From positions 1 to 13,054 of the forward strand of contig JBKQWK010000201.1 of the NCBI GenBank assembly GCA_052139595.1: 13,054 bases of DNA, in the 5' to 3' direction. This DNA comes from JBKQWK01 sp052139595. Lineage in GTDB: Bacteria > Actinomycetota > Thermoleophilia > UBA2241. The position numbers were made by a program, and so were the translations under genes. Shown here piece after piece: positions 6,875 through 13,054 of the stretch (the stretch's first letter is position 1; the number at the start of each line of letters is the position of its first letter). The notes under the pieces were generated by a model that was not told the origin of the DNA, searched no databases, and saw only the letters and a program-made list of their open reading frames with translations.

Positions 6875-9049
6875 ATGCCCCTCCACGTAACCCTCCCTGA
6901 CGGATCTCCGCTCGAACTGCCTGACGGCGCCACGGCGCTCGACGCTGCGCGAGCGATCGGGCCGCGACTGGCGAAAGCCGCTGTCACGGCTTCAGTCACG
7001 CCATCGGCTACGCCATCAGTCACGCCATCGGTCACGCCGCCGACAGCGTCCTCCGTCACGTCGCCCGGTGCGGCCGATAGCCCGGCGCAGCCCCAGCTCG
7101 TCGACCTCAGTCACAAGCTCAGCGAGGGCGATCAGGTGGCGATCATCACGCTCGATTCGCCGCAGGGTGTTGATGTGCTCCGCCACGACGCCGCCCACGT
7201 GCTGGCGCAGGCGGTGTTGCGTCTCTGGCCCGCCACCGAGTACTCCATCGGGCCGACGATCGAGAACGGCTTCTACTACGACTTCAAGTTTGCCGAGCCG
7301 ATCTCAGATGCCGACTTCGCGCGTATCGAAGAAGAGATGGCGCGCATCGTCGCCGAAGACTTGGTGGTGACTCGCCACGAGGTCTCGGCCGAGGAGGCGC
7401 TGGCCGTGTTCGGGCCGGCGGGCGCCGGCGCAGCCGGGACGAACGCCGGCACGAACGCCGCCAGCGCCGGCTCGGCCGGCTCCGGCCCGGCCGCGCGGAG
7501 CGCGTCCGGTCTGCCGGCCGGCCTCAGCCAGCCGTTCAAGGTCGAGCTGGTTCGGGACCTGCTGGCGGCCGCTGAAGCTGCCGGCCGCCCGGCGCCGACG
7601 CTCACCATCTACGCCCAGGGCGAGTTCGTCGATCTCTGCCGCGGGCCGCATCTGCCCAGCACCGGCCGCCTCGGCAAGGGCACCTTCAAGCTCACCAGCC
7701 TGGCCGGCGCCTACTGGCGCGGCGACGAGCATAACGCGCAGCTCACGCGCGTCTACGGCACCGCTTTCGCCAAGAAGGAGGAGCTAGCCGCCTACCTCGA
7801 GGCACTCGAGCTAGCCCGCCAGCGCGATCACCGCCGCATCGGCCGTGACCTCGACCTGTTCAGCTTTCACGAAGAAGGCCCCGGCTTCCCTTTCTTTCAC
7901 GCTCGCGGCATGCGCATCTGGAACGCGATCATCGACTTCTGGCGGGCCGAGCACGTCAAGGCCGGTTACGAAGAGATCCGCACGCCGATGATCCTGCGGC
8001 GCGAGCTCTGGGAGCGCAGCGGCCACTGGGAGAACTACAAAGACAACATGTACTTCACCGAGATCGACGGCGCACCGTTCGCGGTCAAGCCGATGAACTG
8101 CCCCGGCGGCTTGCTGGTTTTCAAGAGTCGCCGCCGCAGCTACCGCGACCTGCCGCTACGCATGGCCGAACTTGGCCAAGTGCATCGCCACGAGATGAGC
8201 GGCGTGCTGCATGGCCTCTTCCGCGTGCGCTACTTCACTCAGGACGACGCCCACATCTACTGCACCCCCGAGCAGCTCGAAGACGAGGTGCGCGGCGTCG
8301 TGCGCTTCATGCACTCGATCTATGCCGCCTTTGGCTTCACCGACGTCAAGGTCGAGCTGAGTACGCGGCCACAGAAGAGCATTGGTTCGGACGAGATGTG
8401 GCAGCGGGCCGAAGGCACGCTGACACGCGTGCTCGACAGCGAGCTTGGCCACGACGGCCAGCCGCTCGTCTACGCCCTCAACCCCGGCGACGGCGCCTTC
8501 TACGGCCCCAAAATCGACTTTCACATTCGCGACGTCATGGGCCGCACCTGGCAGTGCGGCACCATCCAGGTCGACTTCGCCATGCCCGAGCGACTCGACA
8601 TCACCTACACCGGGGCCGACAACGAAGAGCATCGGCCGGTCATGATCCACCGCGCCCTGCTGGGCAGCATCGAGCGCTTCATGGGCATTCTGCTGGAGCA
8701 GTACGGCGGCAACCTGCCTACCTGGCTGGCGCCCGAGCAGGCGCTCGTGATCCCCGTCGCCGACCGGCACGCTGCCTACGGGGCAGAGGTTGTGGCGGCG
8801 CTGCGCGCCGCCGGCCTGCGCGCCGAACTTGACGACCGCAGCGAGAGCATCAGCAAGCGCATCCGCGACGGCCAGTTGCAGAAGGTGCCCTACCTGCTCG
8901 TCGTCGGCGAGCGTGAGGCCGAGGCACGCGCCGTGAGCGTGCGTGAACGCGGCGTCGATCACGGCTCACAGCCGCTCGGCGAGGTTGTCGAGCACATCCG
9001 CGAAGAAGTCGAGCTGCGCCTGCTGCCTGGGGTCGAGCCCGAGATCTGA
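6875..9049 (+). CDS. thrS: Threonyl-tRNA synthetase with two low-complexity inserts
   Basis: A 724-residue class II aminoacyl-tRNA synthetase that charges tRNA-Thr in the cytoplasm; bacterial versions are usually about 640 residues. Order: TGS domain (1-37, resuming near 75), editing domain with HDAAH (His104, His108) and DLCRGPH (Cys255, His259), catalytic core, then the anticodon-binding domain from about 622. Motif 2 is FRVRYFTQDDAH (449-460) and motif 3 MIHRALLGSIERF (590-602). Cys409 (MNCPGG), His460 and His592 match the zinc ligands of the active site. The extra length comes from a Ser/Val/Thr/Pro repeat at about 38-73, in a TGS loop, and an Ala/Gly/Ser/Asn insert at about 181-217 in the editing domain. 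Both fall in loops, so activity should be kept. The start matches the family N-terminus, and AAAGGA lies upstream. No T-box leader was seen. Confidence 0.98.
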   Translation: MPLHVTLPDGSPLELPDGATALDAARAIGPRLAKAAVTASVTPSATPSVTPSVTPPTASSVTSPGAADSPAQPQLVDLSHKLSEGDQVAIITLDSPQGVDVLRHDAAHVLAQAVLRLWPATEYSIGPTIENGFYYDFKFAEPISDADFARIEEEMARIVAEDLVVTRHEVSAEEALAVFGPAGAGAAGTNAGTNAASAGSAGSGPAARSASGLPAGLSQPFKVELVRDLLAAAEAAGRPAPTLTIYAQGEFVDLCRGPHLPSTGRLGKGTFKLTSLAGAYWRGDEHNAQLTRVYGTAFAKKEELAAYLEALELARQRDHRRIGRDLDLFSFHEEGPGFPFFHARGMRIWNAIIDFWRAEHVKAGYEEIRTPMILRRELWERSGHWENYKDNMYFTEIDGAPFAVKPMNCPGGLLVFKSRRRSYRDLPLRMAELGQVHRHEMSGVLHGLFRVRYFTQDDAHIYCTPEQLEDEVRGVVRFMHSIYAAFGFTDVKVELSTRPQKSIGSDEMWQRAEGTLTRVLDSELGHDGQPLVYALNPGDGAFYGPKIDFHIRDVMGRTWQCGTIQVDFAMPERLDITYTGADNEEHRPVMIHRALLGSIERFMGILLEQYGGNLPTWLAPEQALVIPVADRHAAYGAEVVAALRAAGLRAELDDRSESISKRIRDGQLQKVPYLLVVGEREAEARAVSVRERGVDHGSQPLGEVVEHIREEVELRLLPGVEPEI
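6992..7039 (+). repeat. Four tandem 12-bp units inside thrS
   Basis: Four consecutive 12-base units of the form TCR-GYY-ACG-CCR encode Ser-Val/Ala-Thr-Pro repeats in the TGS-domain loop insert of ThrS. The unit length keeps the frame if copies are gained or lost. Confidence 0.8.
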
Positions 9050-9052
9050 GCT

Positions 9053-9817
9053 ATGAACCCTTTACGCGACACCGACCAACGGCTGGCGCGTCTGCGCGTC
9101 TGGAACATCGTCGTCGGCCTGATTCTGGCGGCTCAGGCGGTCGTCATTGCCGTGCTCACGAACGGCTTTTCGCTGCCGGTCAATGCCACCTTCATGACCG
9201 GCGCGCCCGGCTCGGCGACTCATCTGCACCACCTCTTCAACCTGCCGCTGGGCTGGGGCGTGTTCGCCTTTTTGGCGATCTCGGCCGCGGCCCTGCTGAT
9301 CATCGTCTCGCCGGGCGTCTTCGGCTGGTACAAGCGCAATCTGCTTCTTGATCGTAATTACGGTCGCTGGATCGAGTACTTCTTCAGCTCCTCAATCATG
9401 ATCGTGCTCATCGCCATGCTCGTTGGCATCAGCGACATTGCCGCCCTGATCGCCATCTTCGGCGTCAACGCGACGATGATCCTCTTTGGCCTGCTGATGG
9501 AGAAGTACGAAACGCCGGGCAAGGCGAACTGGCTGAGCTTCTGGTTTGGCTCCTTCGCCGGCATCGTGCCCTGGCTGGCGATCGTCGTCTACACCGTGGC
9601 GCCAGGGGTCGCAGTCTCGCCGCCGGCCTTCGTCTACGGGATCATCTTCTCGCTGTTCGCCTTCTTCATGATCTTTGCCGTCAACATGGTGCTGCAATAC
9701 AAGAAGGTCGGGCCGTGGCGCGACTATCTCTTTGGTGAAAAGGCCTACATTATCCTCAGCCTGACGGCCAAGGCGCTGCTCGCCTGGCAGGTCTTCTTCC
9801 CGACGCTGCGCAAGTAG
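9053..9817 (+). CDS. Heliorhodopsin (retinal-binding seven-helix light receptor)
   Basis: A 254-residue protein, the usual heliorhodopsin length, with seven hydrophobic segments at about 18-37, 62-86, 107-126, 128-149, 160-182, 190-215 and 229-250. The third helix carries RWIEYFFSSSIMIVL; Glu108 corresponds to the Schiff-base counterion (Glu107 of HeR 48C12). The seventh carries LSLTAKALLAWQVF, with Lys240 as the retinal-binding lysine (Lys241 there). Other matching blocks are FGVNATMILFGLLMEKYE and FAVNMVLQYKKVGPWRDYLF. Heliorhodopsins sit in the membrane with the N-terminus inside, opposite to type 1 rhodopsins; their physiological role is mostly unresolved and most do not pump ions. The ATG follows the thrS stop by three bases, with no strong ribosome binding site, so co-transcription and translational coupling with thrS are likely. 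Confidence 0.95.
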   Translation: MNPLRDTDQRLARLRVWNIVVGLILAAQAVVIAVLTNGFSLPVNATFMTGAPGSATHLHHLFNLPLGWGVFAFLAISAAALLIIVSPGVFGWYKRNLLLDRNYGRWIEYFFSSSIMIVLIAMLVGISDIAALIAIFGVNATMILFGLLMEKYETPGKANWLSFWFGSFAGIVPWLAIVVYTVAPGVAVSPPAFVYGIIFSLFAFFMIFAVNMVLQYKKVGPWRDYLFGEKAYIILSLTAKALLAWQVFFPTLRK

Positions 9818-9840
9818 GCGGCGGCGCCCCGCCGCCGTTT
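9817..9840 (+). terminator. GC hairpin immediately after the heliorhodopsin stop
   Basis: GGCGGCGG (9817-9824) pairs with CCGCCGCC (9829-9836) around the loop CGCC, followed by GTTT. The stem is strong but the T-run is only three bases, so it may be a weak terminator or an mRNA-protecting 3' end. Confidence 0.5.
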
Positions 9841-10216
9841 CGCCGCTGCGCCACCGATATCCTTAATCTAGGCCAACATGATCTTAAGGAAAGAAGCGCA
9901 CAATGGGCCATTCTTTGATCGACGTTTCTTGATCTGAGGGGGTGAGCCTTCTGTCTGCACCGGTCGACCAGACCGATCGTCAGATTGTCCGCCTGCTCCA
10001 TCATCACCGACGCCATCAGTGTCATCGCCCGCAGGTTGCCGCCTCCTATGCGCTTGCCGGCCTGTCTGTCGCGGTGTTCTATCGCCAGGCGCTGCTCACG
10101 TTAGCGAGTGAAGAACGGCAGATCACTCGAGCGCAGAACGGCTTGGTCTTGATGAGCCCGCTCCGGAGGAGCCGGAGGCGAGTTGAGTTTTCGACGCTCG
10201 TGAGTATCCTGAGCTG
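9838..10216 (+). other. Gene-poor spacer between heliorhodopsin and the COG4705-type gene
   Basis: A 91-codon frame runs from GTG at 9942 to TGA at 10215-10217, overlapping the next ATG as TGATG. Its predicted product has no recognised family; it begins MSLLSAPVDQTDRQIVRLL and is His/Arg/Gln-rich. Its third codon positions are less GC-rich than those of the neighbours, and GAGGGGG abuts the GTG, so it may not be coding. The spacer also holds CCTTAA/TTAAGG arms near 9861-9890 and a CTCCGG-AGGAG-CCGGAG hairpin (10161-10177). I favour a regulatory spacer, with a small coupled gene as the alternative. Confidence 0.35.
10183..10210 (+). promoter_or_regulatory. Possible promoter giving a leaderless COG4705-type mRNA
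   Basis: TTGAGT (10183-10188) and TATCCT (10205-10210) are 16 bases apart, each matching four of six sigma70 consensus positions. Transcription would start about seven bases after the -10, at the A of the ATG at 10217. This would explain the absence of a ribosome binding site there; leaderless mRNAs are common in Actinobacteria. Confidence 0.4.
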
Positions 10217-11140
10217 ATGCCGTATTCGCAGTCAGACGACGGGCCGCGCACGCTCACCGTATACCGACGCAGTCGTGAAGGTGAGCTGCGGCCCGTCTCA
10301 GATACGTCGTCGCGGCGCGCGACCGGGCTCTCGCCAAAGCGAGCGCCCGCGTACTCGCGCAGCCGCCGGGCGATCTCCAAGGTTCCCGAGATCACGGTCT
10401 ACTTCTGGATCGTCAAGGGCCTGTCGACGGCGATGGGCGAGTCGACTTCAGACTACCTCGTCCACCGCATTCAGCCGGTGCCGGCAGTGCTACTCGGCTT
10501 TGCCGGCTTCGTGCTTGCCCTGATTCTGCAGTTTTCGGTGCGTCGCTACATCGCCCGCGCCTACTGGTTTGCCGTCGTCATGGTCGGCGTCTTCGGCACG
10601 ATGGCGGCCGACGTGCTGCACGTCGGCCTGGGAGTGCCCTACGTGATCTCGGCCTCCTTCTTTGCCGTCGCCCTGGCGGCGGTCTTCATTCTCTGGCAGA
10701 AGAGCGAGAAGACACTCTCGATTCACAGCATTACGAGCCGCCGGCGGGAGCTTTTCTACTGGGCGACGGTGGTGGCCACCTTCGCCCTCGGCACGGCGGC
10801 GGGCGACATGACCGCGGTCACGTTTCACCTCGGTTACTTCATGTCGATCATCCTCTTCGCCGTTGTGATCCTGATCCCGGCGATCGGCTACTGGCGCTTC
10901 CGCTGGAACGCGATTTTCTCCTTCTGGTTTGCCTACATCATCACTCGCCCTCTGGGTGCTTCGTTTGCCGACTGGATGGGCAAGCCGAAGAGCGCCGGCG
11001 GTCTCGGCTGGGGCCAGGGATGGGTCAGCCTCGTCATGACGCTCATCATCATCGGCTTCGTCGTCTACCTCAGCGTCACGCGTCGCGATGTGCAGCCCAG
11101 TAGTACGCGGGCGGTTGAGTCGGCGGCCGAGGGCTGGTGA
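10217..11140 (+). CDS. COG4705-type multi-pass membrane protein of unknown function
   Basis: A 307-residue protein with about seven to eight hydrophobic segments from residue 57 onward (about 57-73, 88-107, 114-136, 140-161, 178-198, 205-225, 231-245, 267-287). It carries the blocks KVPEITVYFW (55-64), TAMGESTSDYLVH, GTMAADVLHVGLG, GTAAGDMTAV and TRPLGASFADWMGKP, which I recognise as the uncharacterised membrane-anchored family COG4705. Acidic residues beside small residues in several helices (Glu75, Asp79, Asp132, Asp197, Asp252) hint at cation binding or transport, but no function is established. The first 50 or so residues are basic and polar and appear to be an extension. No later ATG or GTG fits before the first helix, so the ATG at 10217 is used. 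It lies between heliorhodopsin and infC and may work with the heliorhodopsin. Confidence 0.85.
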   Translation: MPYSQSDDGPRTLTVYRRSREGELRPVSDTSSRRATGLSPKRAPAYSRSRRAISKVPEITVYFWIVKGLSTAMGESTSDYLVHRIQPVPAVLLGFAGFVLALILQFSVRRYIARAYWFAVVMVGVFGTMAADVLHVGLGVPYVISASFFAVALAAVFILWQKSEKTLSIHSITSRRRELFYWATVVATFALGTAAGDMTAVTFHLGYFMSIILFAVVILIPAIGYWRFRWNAIFSFWFAYIITRPLGASFADWMGKPKSAGGLGWGQGWVSLVMTLIIIGFVVYLSVTRRDVQPSSTRAVESAAEGW

Positions 11141-11179
11141 GCGCACGCCGGCGGTCGATGCTGGTGAGCGTGCGCACGG

Positions 11180-11208
11180 TCGACGACGACGCCGCGGTCG
11201 TGTATACT
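11180..11208 (+). promoter_or_regulatory. Sigma70-type promoter for infC-rpmI-rplT
   Basis: TCGACG (11180-11185, four of six) and TATACT (11203-11208, five of six) are separated by exactly 17 bases. A start near 11215 would give a leader of about 105 bases before infC. The two preceding membrane-protein genes are therefore probably not the main source of infC transcription. Confidence 0.6.
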
Positions 11209-11214
11209 GCCCGG

Positions 11215-11322
11215 CACCATATAAGCAGAAGCTGCGAGCTTCTCACCCTGCGCCCGCTGGTGGTCGACAGGGTTGACGACGAAAGGAGAATATAGGGCTC
11301 GCTCTTGCGAACCCTTTTTTGC
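11215..11322 (+). promoter_or_regulatory. Structured infC leader with candidate attenuator
   Basis: The leader contains a perfect hairpin AGAAGCT-GCG-AGCTTCT (11227-11243). A second pairing joins ACCCTG (11245-11250) to CAGGGT (11268-11273). A Shine-Dalgarno-like AAAGGAG lies at 11282-11288, followed by a terminator hairpin. AGGGTT (11269-11274) can also pair with AACCCT (11310-11315), the 3' arm of the terminator, giving mutually exclusive structures. infC-rpmI-rplT leaders in other bacteria are attenuated by ribosomal protein L20, the last product of this operon; the same control here is inference. Confidence 0.55.
11295..11320 (+). terminator. Intrinsic terminator/attenuator just before infC
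   Basis: GGGCTCGC (11295-11302) pairs with GCGAACCC (11307-11314) around TCTT, with one C-A mismatch, and is followed by six T residues (11315-11320). It ends two bases before the infC ATG, so infC expression needs read-through. Confidence 0.75.
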
Positions 11323-11877
11323 ATGGGAAGACCATTTTCACCCAGAGATAGAGATAGAGGGCGCAGCACCGAGCCGCCCATCCGCATCAACGATGGCATC
11401 TTTGCCGACCAGGTTCGCCTGATCGACGAGAAGGGCGAACAAGCCGGCATCAAACCGCTGCGCGTCGCCCTTGACTATGCCGCCGACCAAAACCTCGATC
11501 TGGTCGAGGTTGCGCCGCAAGCCAGTCCCCCGGTCTGCCGGGTGATGAACTTCAGCAAGTATCGGTACGAGCTGGAACTCAAGGCTAAGCAGGCGCGCAA
11601 GCACCAGAGCACGATCGTCATCAAAGAGATCAAGTTTCGTCCCAAGATCGACGGTCACGATTACGAAACCAAAAAAGGTCACGTGCTGCGCTTTCTGCAG
11701 CACAAAGATAAGGTCAAAGTTACGATCATGTTTCGCGGTCGCGAGCTGGTGCACCCCGAGCGCGGCGAGCAGATTCTGCTGCGCCTGGCCGAAGACGTCA
11801 AAGAGTTCGGCGTCATCGAATCGATGCCCAACCTGGACGGTCGCAACATGATCATGATGATGGCTCCGGTCAAGTAA
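11323..11877 (+). CDS. infC: Translation initiation factor IF-3
   Basis: A 184-residue IF-3, which binds the 30S subunit, prevents premature joining with 50S and checks the start codon and initiator tRNA. The N-terminal domain shows PPIRINDGIFADQVRLID (about 19-36) and LDLVEVAPQASPPVCRVMNF; the linker is Lys-rich; the C-terminal domain shows IKEIKFRPKIDGHDYETKKGH and VTIMFRGRELVH, ending in DGRNMIMMMAPVK. The start is uncertain. The ATG at 11323 directly follows the attenuator T-run and has no close ribosome binding site. An in-frame TTG at 11305 lies in the hairpin, 16 bases after AAAGGAG. infC genes often use unusual start codons for autoregulation. Length and content are normal. It heads infC-rpmI-rplT. 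Confidence 0.97.
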   Translation: MGRPFSPRDRDRGRSTEPPIRINDGIFADQVRLIDEKGEQAGIKPLRVALDYAADQNLDLVEVAPQASPPVCRVMNFSKYRYELELKAKQARKHQSTIVIKEIKFRPKIDGHDYETKKGHVLRFLQHKDKVKVTIMFRGRELVHPERGEQILLRLAEDVKEFGVIESMPNLDGRNMIMMMAPVK

Positions 11878-11892
11878 GGGGAGGAGGTGCGC

Positions 11893-12090
11893 ATGCCCAA
11901 GATGAAGACTCACAGTGCTTCTAAGAAGCGTTTTCGCCTCACCAGCACCGGTAAGCTGATGCGACGTAAGGCCTTCCGGACCCACCTTCTCGAACGCAAG
12001 ACGTCGAAGCGTAAGCGTGGATTCCGCAAGTACGACCTCGTCGCCCCCGGTGACGCTAAGAATGTGAAGAGGCTCCTCGGTCTCAAGTAG
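11893..12090 (+). CDS. rpmI: 50S ribosomal protein L35
   Basis: A 65-residue basic protein, full length for bL35. MPKMKTHSASKKRFRLTSTG, then GKLMRRKAFRTHLLERKTSKRK-type residues and KNVKRLLGL, cover the whole family. It binds 23S rRNA in the large subunit. GGAGG precedes the ATG at 11893 by about six bases; an in-frame GTG at 11887 overlaps that site and is rejected. It lies 15 bases after infC and 66 bases before rplT, in the conserved operon order. Confidence 0.97.
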   Translation: MPKMKTHSASKKRFRLTSTGKLMRRKAFRTHLLERKTSKRKRGFRKYDLVAPGDAKNVKRLLGLK

Positions 12091-12101
12091 CGGCAGGAGC
12101 C

Positions 12102-12137
12102 GGAGGGCGCGGCCGGCGTAGCCGGCTGCCGCGCTCC
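12102..12137 (+). promoter_or_regulatory. Intercistronic hairpin between rpmI and rplT
   Basis: GGAG (12102-12105) pairs with CTCC (12134-12137), CGCGG with CCGCG, and an inner GCCGGC pairs with GCCGGC around GTA, with small bulges between. It lies just upstream of the rplT ribosome binding site (AAGGAG, 12144-12149). It may be a processing or L20-binding element, though no known L20 site was matched. Confidence 0.45.
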
Positions 12138-12156
12138 ACTGGTAAGGAGTATCAAG

Positions 12157-12519
12157 ATGCCTCGAGTCAAACGAAGCCTCAACGCGCGCAAGAAGCGGCG
12201 TAAGGTTCTCGACCAGGCCAAGGGTTACCGCGCCGGTAAGCACGCCAGTTATAAGCGGGCGAAAGAGCAGGTCCAGCGCAGTGGCAACTACGCCTATCGT
12301 GACCGCCGGGTGCGCAAGCGCGAGTTCCGCCGCCTGTGGATCATTCGCATCAACGCCGCTTCGCGGGCGAACGGCCTTTCGTATAACCAGTTTATCCACG
12401 GTCTGGCCCTCGCCGAGATCGAGATCGATCGTAAGATCCTTGCCGATCTGGCGGTCAGCGATCCCGTCTTTTTCGCTTCGCTCGCCGAAAAGGCGCGCCT
12501 GGCGCTGACCGCGGCGTAA
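12157..12519 (+). CDS. rplT: 50S ribosomal protein L20
   Basis: A 120-residue protein, normal for bL20. The basic N-terminal tail MPRVKRSLNARKKRRKVLDQ and the segments YRAGKHASYKRAKEQV, YAYRDRRVRKREFRRLWIIRINAA and GLSYNQFIHGL are characteristic. L20 binds 23S rRNA early in 50S assembly and in several bacteria represses its own operon through leader or intercistronic RNA. Both kinds of RNA structure are present here. AAGGAG lies seven bases before the ATG, fixing the start. The TAA at 12517-12519 is in frame with the following methyltransferase reading frame. Confidence 0.98.
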   Translation: MPRVKRSLNARKKRRKVLDQAKGYRAGKHASYKRAKEQVQRSGNYAYRDRRVRKREFRRLWIIRINAASRANGLSYNQFIHGLALAEIEIDRKILADLAVSDPVFFASLAEKARLALTAA

Positions 12520-12555
12520 GGCGGGTCGATCACGGTTGGGGTTTTAGGCTCCCCT

Positions 12556-13054
12556 ATCTCAAGTCGGCAGAACGCGCTCGTCAAACGGGCGGCCTCGCTG
12601 CGCGTACGCAAGTACCGTGAGCGCGAGGCCGCCTTTTTGGTTGAGGGCAGCGATCTCGTCGTCGCCGGGCTGGCGGCGGGCCAGCGGCCGCAGGCCGTGT
12701 TCGTGCGTCTCGACAGCGCCGCCCATGAGGCGGTGCGCCGCGACCCGGCGTTCGCCGGGCTGGCCGTCTTCCCGGTGACCGCCGCCGTTGCCGCCCATAT
12801 CTCCAGCCTGGAGACGCCGGCCGACATGCTGGCCGTCTTTCCTCGCGTAACGCCGCCGCCGCTGGCGCAGCTTGGCGGCGGCGGGCCGACCGACCCTCAC
12901 GCGACTGGTGAGTCGACCGAGCTGACGGAGCCGATCGAATCTGGCCAAGCCACCCCGCCGACCGGGCTTGGCGGGCCAACCGAGCTGCTCGTCGTGTACG
13001 CCGACCACCTGGCCGACCCCGGCAATCTGGGCACGCTGATTCGCGCCGCGGGGG
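12556..13054 (+). CDS. TrmH/SpoU-family rRNA methyltransferase, partial (C-terminus beyond window)
   Basis: 166 residues are visible to the window edge. The N-terminal substrate-binding domain reads ISSRQNALVKRAASLRVRKY, then REREAAFLVEGSDLVVAGL, typical of 23S rRNA 2'-O-methyltransferases of the RlmB/TsnR type. The SpoU knot domain begins with VVYADHLADPGNLGTLIRAA (146-165), containing motif 1 (NLGTLIR). Between them, about 97-143 is a Pro/Gly/Thr/Glu low-complexity insert not expected in the family. No ATG, GTG or TTG lies in frame between the rplT stop and this N-terminus. The position given uses an ATC at 12556 where family similarity begins, so the start is uncertain; the next TTG (12637) would remove conserved residues. 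The location after rplT is common for this family, often followed by pheST. Confidence 0.85.
   Translation, partial: MSSRQNALVKRAASLRVRKYREREAAFLVEGSDLVVAGLAAGQRPQAVFVRLDSAAHEAVRRDPAFAGLAVFPVTAAVAAHISSLETPADMLAVFPRVTPPPLAQLGGGGPTDPHATGESTELTEPIESGQATPPTGLGGPTELLVVYADHLADPGNLGTLIRAAG

Noticed and set aside
8156..8962. Minus-strand open frame of 268 codons inside thrS
   Set aside because: It is the complement of the thrS catalytic core and looks like no known protein.
11338..12399. Long open frame of 353 codons on the minus strand, antisense to infC, rpmI and rplT
   Set aside because: The plus strand carries three unmistakable translation genes here. The antisense frame is a by-product of GC-rich codon use and has no family resemblance.

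Overview
This is a GC-rich bacterial chromosomal window, not phage or plasmid. Ribosomal proteins L35 and L20 and initiation factor IF3 read like actinobacterial versions. Together with a heliorhodopsin (typical of Gram-positive/monoderm bacteria), they suggest an Actinobacteria lineage such as Thermoleophilia. A GC-rich Chloroflexota bacterium is the main alternative. The assignment is inferred from protein character only.

Left third (1-3990, minus strand): a compact three-gene operon transcribed leftward. An AbiEi-type winged-helix antitoxin/repressor is followed, with a one-base overlap, by an AbiEii-type nucleotidyltransferase toxin. Five bases later comes a very large DEAH-box helicase with four CxxC pairs between its two RecA domains, of which the first 700 residues are visible. 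A perfect 10-bp inverted repeat lies over the putative promoter, as expected for AbiEi autorepression. The tight coupling of a type IV toxin-antitoxin pair to a large helicase suggests a defence module and is the best candidate here for an undescribed system.

Middle (3991-6827): about 300 bases without a clear gene, then an ornithine cyclodeaminase/mu-crystallin family enzyme (minus strand). Divergent from it is a macrodomain protein with a repetitive Pro/Gly-rich N-terminus. Next is a small hicB-hicA toxin-antitoxin pair in antitoxin-first order. The hicA gene starts at GTG, is only 59 codons long, and appears frameshifted near its 3' end.

Right half (6875-13054, plus strand): a translation cluster, thrS ... 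infC-rpmI-rplT-rRNA methyltransferase. Two membrane-protein genes interrupt it between thrS and infC: a heliorhodopsin three bases after the thrS stop, and a COG4705-type multi-pass membrane protein. infC has its own sigma70-like promoter and a structured leader. The leader has a terminator hairpin just before the infC start and a competing pairing that could act as an antiterminator. ThrS and the methyltransferase both carry low-complexity Ala/Gly/Pro/Ser/Thr inserts in surface loops, and the macrodomain protein has a similar N-terminal tail. No tRNA, rRNA, CRISPR array or insertion sequence was recognised.
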